Shown here: positions 36,064-49,670 of the stretch, one piece after another
How positions within the stretch are numbered: the first letter of the stretch is position 1
Layout of the letters: every line of letters begins with the position of its first letter
Source of the DNA: Chromera velia
Lineage: Eukaryota; Sar; Chromeraceae
Direction of reading: 5' to 3'
Assembly (NCBI GenBank): GCA_018398765.1
Contig: JAHBMJ010002899.1
Location: 1 to 57,500, forward strand
Length of the DNA: 57,500 nucleotides
Notes under the pieces: model-generated
The model's input: the letters and a program-made list of their open reading frames with translations, nothing else
Told to the model about the DNA's origin: nothing
Databases searched by the model: none
Program-made: the position numbers and the translations under genes

Positions 36064-36473
36064 GGAAGAGAGAGAGAGAGAGACAGAGATAAAGAGAGAG
36101 GGGGGGGGGCAGACAGAGGCGGCTTCATGGGGGTATGCGTGTTCGCTGCGCACATCGCAATGCATCGCACCGTTGGTCCCAGTATCTCTTTCGTCGTCTC
36201 TTTCTGTTCCTCGTTTTTGTTTTTCCGGCCTCGTCGCGCTGTTCCGAGCTCAAAAAAATCAACTTTAGCAAATGCAGTTGCCTTCTTTCTTTTTTCTCTT
36301 TTCCCCTTGTGTCTTCTTTTGACAGGACGGAAGAGGAAGGAAACAAAGAGAACGACTCCTCCCCCACGGCTAACATGACGCCTGGAGACGGCACAAATTC
36401 GGCGCCCAACAAGGAGGCGCAAGGGAAGACGGTAGAGATTCTGGGAGATCGCTTTTCAGATCTTAATATCTGA
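34224..36473 (+). CDS. Unknown gene, 3' exons, with a tandemly duplicated alternative exon
   Basis: I do not recognise this protein. Exons 34224-34528, 35708-35847 and 36326-36473 are bounded by AG and GT and join in phase, ending in TGA. The first starts with two bases of a split codon, so a 5' exon is missing from the model. Visible features: a small Ala/Ser-rich N-terminal part, then TLDGEGGGSS, SLETALGSLGLVSDEGG and FDIRSLLEEISPEDL (helical, acidic). A middle segment reads LLGLFGEGMQKR and SKTAFFSAAADEDR. The tail is a hydrophilic Asn/Pro/Ser-rich end. A second version of the first exon lies at 34833-35146 and cannot be spliced in series without breaking the frame. It may be the 3' part of a gene starting in 33686-34223, or tied by alternative splicing to the MAPK-like gene upstream. 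Confidence 0.5.
34723..34772. repeat. (CT)n microsatellite between exon copies
   Basis: CT run within the unit that separates the two exon copies. Confidence 0.9.
34833..35146 (+). pseudogene. Duplicated exon, copy 2, with one in-frame TAG
   Basis: Matches copy 1 at an offset near 618 bp: AAARRQYGS there is AAAMR-stop-YGS here. The SLETALGSLGLVSDEGG segment is identical and the flanking GTGAGG donor is kept. Same phase at both ends as copy 1, nine bases longer. The TAG makes it a dead copy or a nonsense (poison) alternative. Confidence 0.7.
36006..36110. repeat. (GT)n then (GA)n microsatellite
   Basis: GT repeat followed directly by GA repeat inside the last intron of the unknown gene. Confidence 0.93.
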
Positions 36474-36530
36474 AGGAGCCGATCGTTAGGAAGAAGCTCT
36501 GTCAATCTGCGTCCAGGTAGAAGGAAGGAA

Positions 36531-36534
36531 AGAA

Positions 36535-36567
<33 letters not shown>

Positions 36568-36689
36568 AAGAACGAAAGAAAGAAAGAATGAAAGAATGAA
36601 TGAATGAATGAATCAAAGAAAGAAAGAAAGAAAGAAAGGAAAGAACGAACGAACGAAAGAAAGAAAGAAAAAGAAAGAATGAAAGAACG

Positions 36690-36728
<39 letters not shown>

Positions 36729-36749
36729 AAGAAAGAGAAAGAAAGAGAG

Positions 36750-36780
<31 letters not shown>

Positions 36781-36872
36781 AAAAGAAGGAAAGAAAGAAA
36801 AAGAAGGAAAGAAAAAGAAAGAAAGAAAGAAAGAAAGAAAGAAAAAAAGAAAAAAAGAAAGAAAGAAAGAAA

Positions 36873-36942
<70 letters not shown>

Positions 36943-37006
36943 AAGAAAGAAAGAATGAAAGAATGAATGAATGAAAGAAAGAAAGAAAGAAAGAAAAAAG
37001 GAGAAG

Positions 37007-37037
<31 letters not shown>

Positions 37038-37135
37038 AAGGAAGGATGGAAGGAAGGAAGGAGGGAATTAATGAATGAATGAAAGAAAGAAAGAAGAAAG
37101 GAAGGAAAGAAAGAAAGAAAGAAAGAAAGAAAGGC
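36531..37135. repeat. GAAA/GAGA/GAAT homopurine array
   Basis: About 600 bp of GAAA, GA, GAAT and GGAA repeats downstream of the unknown gene. The 423- and 178-codon Phe/Ser/Leu frames on the minus strand are repeat translations. Confidence 0.95.
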
Positions 37136-37446
37136 CAAGAAGGAAGCAACTGTTACGCAGAAGGCAAGAAGGAGAGGGAGGGTTCGCGGGATACAGTGAC
37201 AGGCCTGTATGGAGAAAAAAGGTTGGACAGATCGAGTATTTGACGTGGTCTTATCATTTGTTTCTCTCTGTCCATGTGTCTGTCTGGGTTCACGAAGGTC
37301 GATCAACAATGATTGAAAGGCTTGTCGATAAGTTGATTTGCTAAGACAACCATAATGCCCCCCCCGCATTTGTCTGAATTTAATTCTACATGGCATGGGA
37401 GATACCCGCGCGTGAACGTTCCCAAGTGAATGAGTGTGCTATGTGT

Positions 37447-37480
<34 letters not shown>

Positions 37481-37505
37481 CTGGGTGTGTGTGTCTGTGC
37501 ATTTC

Positions 37506-37544
<39 letters not shown>

Positions 37545-38393
37545 ATGTATGTATGTATGTATGTATGCATATGAGTGCGTCCGTGTCTGGTATTTGCAGT
37601 ACAGGCGGAGTGCGGATGTGGGTCATATTTGCAGTACGGGCAGAAGGGGGGGGTGCAGTCTGGGAAAGCGGGGGTGGAGGAAGAGTTTTCTGTGAGGTCA
37701 ACAGCAGCATCCACCGTGGTGGACAGTCGGAAGAGATCGACACTCGGGGGATAAGGATGGGGAGAGAGAAAAGGAGAAGGAGACTGAAGTCTATATGAAG
37801 ACCGTTTCTGTCCGGTCAGCGTCTACCCTGCCGATGACAAAGAGTCAGGCTGACAAAGGGCAAAAAGAGCGGCAAGAGGGAAAAAGACGAGGTAAATGCG
37901 GCAAAATGCGAACAGAAAGGTGCATGTGAGCTGTCTGAAGCTATGTGCAAGCATATGGTACCGGTAACACATTGTATTTGAATCTCATTTACTCTCATTC
38001 TTTGATCAGAACTTGTGGTCAAACCTAGGGTCAAACTTACCGTCGAAGTACATCCGTTCGATCATTTACCGAATTATTTACAAAAATTTGGTTCTTTTAA
38101 TTTTGTTGATTAAGGAACTTTTCATATGACAAACTAAGTCAAACTTATATAGTCTTAAAAAAAAAAAAAAATTCAGTGTTTTTATCATGATGATCATGAT
38201 ACATACGTATATAGGTGGTCCTAAGGTGGATTGATTACTAATTTAAATCTTTGAGTCATACTTTACAAATATAAGACAACAGTCTAAAGACGTAATTTAG
38301 ATGGTAACATAGGCCGTGCACTAGATAAAAAAAAAACTATAAGATTTTTTTTTTATTTACTCTTTTTTTATTTATCACCCCCTTAACTAGATA
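37136..38393. other. Intergenic stretch with GT/GA microsatellites, possible orphan exon
   Basis: Contains (GT)n/(GA)n runs at 37447-37480 and 37509-37565. A possible terminal exon lies at 37635-37754 (plus): TTTGCAG precedes 40 codons in phase 0, starting YGQKGGVQSG and ending in TAA. Nothing upstream can be tied to it, so I do not call a gene. From about 38,000 the DNA turns AT-rich. Confidence 0.35.
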
Positions 38394-38537
38394 AACAACT
38401 GTTGTTTAGGTGTTGTATGTAGTGTTGTATGAGTGTTGCAGAGAGTATTACATGAAAAACAACTGTTGTTTAGGTGTTGTATGTAGTGTTGTATGAGTGT
38501 TGCAGAGAGTGTTACATGAAAAACAACTGTTGTTTAG
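38394..38537. repeat. 64-bp tandem repeat, 2.25 copies
   Basis: Units start AACAACTGTTGTTTAG at 38394, 38458 and 38522 and are nearly identical; the last is cut after 16 bases. It lies immediately upstream of the first LINE frame. Confidence 0.9.
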
Positions 38538-39745
38538 TATCTCTTTTCTGGGCCTGTGCACCTTTTTCAAAGCAGGAGAAGAAACAACAGCCATTGATCA
38601 CTTTTTTGTAGATCCTTTTCTTTTGACAGCCTGGTCCTCTGTCACTTCAGGCCTGGAAGCTGACTTTGTCCCACAGTACCTCGTTTTTTCTTTTTCTTTC
38701 TTTCTTGATTCATCTTCTCTCTTTATGCCTTCTGATCATGCACATGCCCCCACGAACGAAAACAGTTTCTCTTCTCTCCCTCCTCTCCTCACTGTAAATA
38801 GAACTTCCCCCATGACTGATGACGAAATGATTCCACTAGCTAAAGCTGTCATCCCTTTCTCTAACTCGATCTTTCCTGGCTTGTTTGACTTGGGAGTAAA
38901 GGAACTGTGTGAGAGAGGCCAAGATGTTCCCCCTATTCCGCCTCCTCCTAACCCACCATCCCCTCCCCCTGAACTACCTCCCTTTCAGAATGCTTCTCCT
39001 CCTTCCTCTCTTTACAAGGCCTCTTACCTCGAACCTAGCCTCAAACAATTGGAACAGTTGAGTCTGTCCTAGGAAGAGAGGCTGGCAGACAGTAAAGTTG
39101 GTACAGTAGAAGAGGGAAGAAGGGCATCTAAGAAGAGACGACAAAGAATTTTTTTTGAAAGAAAGCAGAGCAGCCGTCAGGCTTGGTGGGACCCACAATG
39201 CCACTTGATGCAGTTAAAAGTGAAGGAGGCAGAGGAAAAGGCAAGGCATGTTCCGAACCCTTCCTACCCTCTGTGAAAAGAATATGTCAAGTTGAAAAGG
39301 GAAAAAGCCTGACTGTATGCTTGCAGTAAAAAAGAGTAAGTTTGAGTAACAGACAGTAGAAAAACTGGCTAGTGAAACAGCTCTTGACTCCTCGAGAATC
39401 TGGCAATGGAACAGGAAAATCAAAACACAGGGGGAAGGGAATAATAATTTAAAACCCGCTGCATCTTCTTTCACTCAGTTCTGGGCAGGGGTCTTCAACG
39501 GTCCCGGTCTTCCGCCTGCGCCTGTCGGTCTGGCTTTCCCCCCTCCTTCTCAGCTCGCCTTCTCCATACAAATGATTGAAAAAACACTGAAAGGAATTTA
39601 CCTAAAGAAGGCAGTGGGATTAGATAGGGTTGACCCTTGTTATTTCTTATCGTGTTTTGGTTTTTCTCCTCTCTTCTGTTTGTTGCTCTTTATCTTTTTT
39701 AATTTGTTTCATCTCCTTTTTTTTTTGCCTGAACGCTGAAATGTA

Positions 39746-40872
39746 TTGCACATTGCCCCCGTCTCCAAAGGCCCGCCGAGTCTGGTCCAAGACTGTAATG
39801 AATGGCGTCCGATCTACATTGTGAGGCTTTTGGGCAAGATTTTTGCTTTATTAATGGACCTAAAAATCAGGGTGGAGGTGAAAATTAACAAACAGCAGCT
39901 TGGTTTTAGGCAGAGGATAAGGACAAGGGAGGCCTTTGCTGCTCTGTCTTTGTTAATTCTCAGCTCTAAGAAGAAGAAGAGTCCTCTGATTGCCGCGTTT
40001 GTTGATTTCAGCAAGGCGTTTGATACAGTTCCTCGGGTTAAGATGTTAGAGAGGCTCAGGGAGGAAGGAGTAAGCCAGGCCAATGTTTGGATGATTCACT
40101 CGATGTATAGTTAGGTAAAGGCTCGGGTAGATAAGGCAACAGAAATTTAATGCTTTCCAGTCTGAGAAGGCGGAGGAGTAAAACAAGGCGATCTTCTCTC
40201 TCCTCTCCTCAGGAGTCTTTCTTCTTTTCATCAACAATCTGTATAAGTTTGTCAGCTCCGATAATGAAAACAGGAATTAGAGCTCGGCTGGGGGTGCAGA
40301 GAGAGAGACTCCTGTCAGACTGTCTGCTGTTTTATAGTTAAAAGCATCAGATACGCTGACGACCTTGTTCTGTTTACTTACAGTGCTTCAGACTTGCCTA
40401 GTAGACTTACAGAAATGCCTGTCCCGTCTGGAGGACTATCATTGTAAGGAGTACGGTCTGAAGGTGAATTTGAAGAAGACAAAAGTCATGCGCCTCTCCT
40501 CCCCTAACCTCGATCTTGATCTTGTGCCTCAGACCCCTTTTCTTTATAAAGGCAGACCAGTGGAAGAGGTGAGTAAATACAAATATTTGGGCAACTAGGT
40601 TTTTGAGGGAGGGGACCTTAGTAAGACAGTCGAAGCCCGTATTAAGGCGGCAGAGAAGGCTTTGGGGGCTGTGTTTTGCACTCTCTCTTTTCTGGGCTTT
40701 ATTTCTCCCTTTTCTAAAATTACCTTGTTCAAGGCCTTCTGGCTGCCAGTCATGCTGTATGGACTGGAAACAATCCCGCTGAGAAAGACAAATACTGCAT
40801 GCCTCGATGTATTACAGTTACGTTTTGTTCGATATTGTTTTGGTCTCTCTTATCACTCTTTTATTTCGTATT

Positions 40873-40909
<37 letters not shown>

Positions 40910-40937
40910 CCATTCAGTTCTTTGCTTGGTAAGTTGA
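39746..40937 (+). pseudogene. LINE reverse transcriptase, frameshifted
   Basis: Carries the fingers and palm from RPIYIV through the conserved YADD box at about 40356-40370 and the thumb. The catalytic YADD is intact although frames change between 40114 and 40350 and again near 40600-40850. No ribosome could read it through. Confidence 0.88.
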
Positions 40938-41598
40938 TTGGGGGCTTTGCTAGGGGCTTCGTCCAATGCATTAAATCGATCGACCGAGCTCTACCCCGGG
41001 CAGTATGGAATGAGTACTTGGCTGGGCCAGGCTCATGTCAACCCTTCGTTAAGACAGTAAAATGGCTGGCCATTCTATTAGACTGCTCCTTTTTATGGCC
41101 AGGTCCTTCATTGCCAAGCATAATTGGGGATAAGTTTAAAAGGAAAGACAAGGGTAGAAAGAAAAGGGTGGCAAAAAAGATCGTAGAGGGTGCCTGGCTG
41201 TCCGACTGGTTAAAAGAGGAAACTAGAAACGTTAGAGACAGAGACGGAATTTTCCCCCGCTTTATAAATCTCTCTTCTTTCCAATCAGAGAATCCAACCA
41301 GACAACGTTTGGTCATATAGCTTTTAAGCGCTTCTGAGTGAAAGGAACTGGCGTTCAAGAAGTGAAATAATAGAGTGCAGTATTAAACCTCTGCCAAACA
41401 GTCTGTTGCAGTCCTCTGCAGGCTTCCGTATACTTTTCAGGGCTCTCACAGGAGGAGATATAGATAGAACCCAACCGGAACAGCTGTGCGATATTAAGTG
41501 TTTGTCCCCCTTATGTATGATCAAAGATGAGGTTCATGTCCTGACGGAATGTAAAGAGACAGAAAGGGAATGAAACAGGCTGAAAATACTCTACGAAA

Positions 41599-41832
41599 GA
41601 CCTCTCTGAACCTAACTACCACTTAAAAGTTCAAGCCGCATTTTTGGATAAGCTTGAAAGTTTATGCCGCAGGTGCGGATCATTTACGGTATCTTGAAAG
41701 CCAAAACCGTATATCTGGACGGTATCTTGACCGTCTACGCCGCAGGCGTGGATGGTCTCTTGAAAAACGATGCCGCAGATAGAGATCATCTTGATTGTAT
41801 TTTTTTAAGTGACACTTAGGTTCAGGGAGGTT
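41599..41832. mobile_element. TIR element (MITE-like) copy B, 234 bp, inside LINE
   Basis: Terminal inverted repeats (ACCTCTCTGAACCTAAC at left, the complement at right) with a perfect 8-bp duplication CTACGAAA (41591-41598 and 41833-41840). Contains a GC-rich hairpin with GCA loop (41729-41757). It interrupts LINE-derived sequence, so it is younger than the LINE. Confidence 0.88.
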
Positions 41833-42111
41833 CTACGAAATTGTAATATAGAAAGCGCCCATTGACATAAGAATACAGATCGCACAACGCATTGCAGATA
41901 CAACCGGGAGGGGCACGTACTTCTGATAATGAGAAGAAAATGAAGGAAATGGTGTTGCTGTTGTGCACAATCTTGCTTAGAAGCGGTTCTAAAGCGCTAG
42001 CCGAGTGTCTCAGGACGGCTCATTATGTCGATCATGCAAGTTGAGGCGAATCGATCTGATTGGCATGCAGGCTTCCTCATCCCCCCCCCTCCATGAATGT
42101 GTGCTCTGGGT

Positions 42112-42347
42112 GACCTCCCTAAACCTAACTACTACTTGAAAGTTCAAGCCGCATTTTTGGATAAGCTTAAAAGTCTGCGCCGCAGGCGCAGATCAGATAC
42201 GGTGTCTTCAAAGCCAAAGCTACGCATATCTGGACGGTGTCTTGACCGTCTATACCGCAGGCCTAGACGGTCTCTTGAAAAACGATGCCGCAGATAGAGA
42301 TCATCATGATTATATTTTTTTAAGTGGCACTTAGGTTCAGGGAGGTA
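42112..42347. mobile_element. TIR element (MITE-like) copy C, 236 bp
   Basis: Same family and nearly the same length as copy B, flanked by a perfect 8-bp duplication CTCTGGGT (42104-42111 and 42348-42355). Hairpin with GCA loop at 42173-42193. Confidence 0.9.
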
Positions 42348-42355
42348 CTCTGGGT

Positions 42356-43705
42356 TGTCCTCAAAGCCTTGCTAGTGGCTTGGGATTTGGCGTCACTAAA
42401 TTTAGGACTTAACCCTCAATCATCATCATAATCAAATAAAAAAATAAAAAATTAAAAAAAGTTGGAAAACTTTTTTTTTTCCTTTCTTTTTTTATTTAGC
42501 CAGTGCAGGGCACTGCAGGGCCTAGTACAAGGCATAGATGGTAACTATAAAGACTTTAAGTCAGTTTGAAAATCTAGGGGCCCATAGGGATCTTAAGACT
42601 AGATCAGTATGACATCTTATTCCTAGCTTTCGTCCTTTCGTTCTGTCTGACAGTCCTTGGACTTTGCAACATGCGTATAGCCTACGCAACTTTATGTGCG
42701 TATGTCACGCTAATCACTTTTCTAACGCTGTGTCATTGTTCTAGCCATTGTTAACGTCGTCATAGAACATAACAGAATTGAATCTATATCCTATGAAAGT
42801 ATAGCAAAAATTGACTTTGATATCAACGACCTTATCAATTCTTTGTACACTTTTGAAAATTAATATGCCGATTGATGGTTTTTGTGAACCGTTCATACAT
42901 TTAATCAAATTGGCGCCAAAGATAGGATAGTATCTACTGAATGAACCGAAAGAACAGAGACTCCGCTCTTCGAAGTCCCGCACTCACAGATCATTGGCAA
43001 TTCATCGCTCAGCCCTCCTCCGTCCCCCTCCCCCCCCCGCCCCCCCAAGTGTGAAAGAAAGAATAGAAAAATGCACAGCAAAGTCACAGAAAGCCTGTCA
43101 GAGAAGGGAGGCCAGAGAAAGTGATTCACGGACACTCAGAACCTCCCTCATCCTCATCAGTCGGTTCAGTCAGCAAGCTGCTAGCCAGTCGGACAGAGAG
43201 AAAGGTAGAAAGACACAAAGAGAGGCGTATTTTGCTCTTACCTCCCCCCTGGGTGAAGTGAGTTGGACTTTCAAACAGGGAGGCACCCACGCCAACACGC
43301 TGTTCGCCATTTTCCCTCAAAGCACAAACGAAGACTTGAATTGAAAAGATTGTCGAACTGTCTCCCCGATCCCCCTAGCTGCCCAGGATTCCTCCTCCTC
43401 TTCCCCGCCCTCAATGCGCTTTGGATTCTCCCTGACTATCTGTCTGTCTGTCTTGCTTTTTTCCATGTGCAGCGACAGACGCAGTGAGTTGAGACGTCCA
43501 GTACAAAACGTATGTGGACACTCGTCGGTGACTACTGGATCGTTTTCGAGCCTCCTCATGTTTCTTTCCTCAGGATTCTGACCCTCCAGTTCCACCTGCA
43601 GAATCTTCTCTCTTGACAATCAGACCTGTCCCACCATCTTTCGATGACAGCGTCAGAGAATCACATACACACAAAAACGACGGACTGCTCATGATGCACT
43701 GATTT
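42356..43705. other. Intergenic stretch, no gene supported
   Basis: AT-rich to about 42,950, then GC-richer DNA downstream (3') of the minus-strand unknown gene. Only short unconvincing frames are seen. Confidence 0.45.
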
Positions 43706-44677
43706 TCACCAGTCGTCGCTGCCTCCCCCGGACTCGCTGCGGGGAAGCACCTGAGAGTCTCCTTCATCACCTCGGCCTTCTTGTTCGGGGAGCAAGGAGA
43801 AGGCAAATTCGAGAATGACTTTCTCCACACTCACAGGCAACCTGGTTTCTCTCGAATGCTGGAGGGCACCAAGACACTGGGAGACCCTCAGGAGGTTCTG
43901 TCTCGATTCGGTCGCAGACCAGAAAGAACAAAGTCGAAAGTGAGTGGTGGCTCTGCATTGTGTGCAGTTCTCTCCATCACAACTGCAACAGTATGAATGA
44001 TCTCGCTCCCTCTCTGTGTAGAAGTACAGAGATGGATACTTGCCAATGAGCGAAACTCGATCTGCGCAGGTCCACCCAAACAGCTGACCAGCATGTGTCA
44101 CCCATGATCTCTGATTCATGTCCCTGTATTCCGATTCTATCCTTAATCCCAGTGCGCTTAGTGAAGCCTCGTCATGGAACTCAGAAAGCCTCAGTCGGAC
44201 GCCTTCATCTGTCGGCAGTCCCAAAGAACGGCACGCCTCCCTCTTCCACTCCCGAAACTTCGAGGCATTCTCTTCACTCCACGCCTCCATCTCAAATGCG
44301 TCAGACACAACACTCTTTGGAGGAATGCGAGGCCAGCTGAAGTGTGTCTCAACAAGAAAGTCTGAAAGAAACTCTCTGACTGCCTCACGGTTCAATTTCT
44401 CCTCGTCATCCGGTCCTACTCTGAAGACAAGAGCCGGCAGCCGCCTCTGCCCGACTCTTCGGACCTCTGTCCCCCGCTGCAGAACCTTCAGACCAATGAC
44501 TTCAAGAGACGGCAGCTGGAGGATGGCAAGAGGAATGGCCTCGAAGCAGAAAGACATCTCGGCAGCATCGTACCCTTCTTGCATCACCTTGGAGCCTGCT
44601 GTTGTGAGCATACTTGCCACTTCTGACTGCTCCTTCGCGCAGCCGCACCAGAAGACTCCGAGGCTAGAGGTCATCAT
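43706..44677 (-). CDS. Unknown protein, single exon, 323 residues
   Basis: I do not recognise the family. The frame is open for more than 1 kb on the minus strand with a non-repetitive, mixed composition typical of a folded protein, ending GGGSDDW. I chose the ATG pair at 44672-44677; the frame stays open about 45 codons further upstream without an ATG, so an upstream exon is possible. Visible features: hydrophobic segments near the start (SSLGVFWCGC) and middle (IPLAILQLPSLEVIGLKVL), several Trp, and a Cys cluster CCSCDGENCTQC that could bind metal. The next gene starts about 590 bp away on the opposite strand, so the two probably share a divergent promoter region. Confidence 0.65.
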   Translation of the reverse strand: MMTSSLGVFWCGCAKEQSEVASMLTTAGSKVMQEGYDAAEMSFCFEAIPLAILQLPSLEVIGLKVLQRGTEVRRVGQRRLPALVFRVGPDDEEKLNREAVREFLSDFLVETHFSWPRIPPKSVVSDAFEMEAWSEENASKFREWKREACRSLGLPTDEGVRLRLSEFHDEASLSALGLRIESEYRDMNQRSWVTHAGQLFGWTCADRVSLIGKYPSLYFYTERERDHSYCCSCDGENCTQCRATTHFRLCSFWSATESRQNLLRVSQCLGALQHSRETRLPVSVEKVILEFAFSLLPEQEGRGDEGDSQVLPRSESGGGSDDW

Positions 44678-45270
44678 GGGACGCAGGGAGACGGCAGGCT
44701 TCAGTTGGTGGCCAGGAGAGAATGAAAGAGCCACTGCCTTGCTGAGTGACGGAGAGACCAACGTGTACTTCTTCCCTTCACGGCAGTGTCTACCGAGAGT
44801 CTACCCAGTGCCCATTCAGTGAACCTATATAGATGGCTTTCAAGCTTGATTGCTTGCCGCTTTCTTCGTGTCAGCTAGAACTTTAGAATCACTCGCCTTT
44901 TTTTGTCTTTTTTGCGTTCGCACGAAATTATTTTGCTTTTGTTGGTGGACTTTGCGGGAGTTTTCAAAGCTTGGGGGGCACGTTTGAAGATGCGCGTGGG
45001 GCCGAAAGGGTCAAAAAGGCCAAAAAGACGCCTTTCGGGGCCGCGCACAAAAAACTGGACTCAGCGGCATCGGACTTCAATCTTGCAGATGAGGCCCTTT
45101 CTGAGTTTTCACACTGAATCACTTCGAAGTCTTGACTGCCTGAAGGGCAAACGTTTTTTTGAGCGGGGAAAAGAGGAGCTGGAAGGACGATCTCGCAAAG
45201 TCGCAGACTCCTCTTTCATTTGAAAGGCAGAAAGACAGGTGGAGGAACAAAGAAGCTCCAGCCTTTCACC
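44678..45270. promoter_or_regulatory. Divergent intergenic region upstream of the SOD-fold gene
   Basis: 593 bp between two opposed start codons. It includes the open extension of the minus-strand frame to about 44,810. No core-promoter motif is convincing. The downstream ATG at 45271 has a CACC context favourable for initiation. Confidence 0.4.

Positions 45271-49670
<4,400 letters not shown>

Larger units (their letters stand above)
38497..41990 (+). mobile_element. Non-LTR retrotransposon (LINE) remnant, APE-type
   Basis: Pieces in several frames follow LINE order. First is an endonuclease C-terminal remnant (IDHFFVDPFLLTAWSSVTSG and a later SDHAHAP). A pre-RT block (KAVGLDRVDP) is next. 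RT blocks follow: CNEWRPIYIV, NKQQLGFRQ, AFVDFSKAFDTVPR, GGGVKQGDLLSPLL, YADDLVLF, KVNLKKTKVM and YKYLG. A C-terminal Cys/His motif (CDIKCLSPLC...HVLTEC) ends near 41560. Frameshifts and stops of all three kinds break it. The right boundary is uncertain; LINE-like sequence may resume beyond the TIR element at 41599. Confidence 0.88.

Noticed and set aside
36125-37396. 423-codon minus-strand frame of Phe/Ser/Leu
   Set aside because: Repeat translation of the GAAA/GA array; no homology and biased composition.
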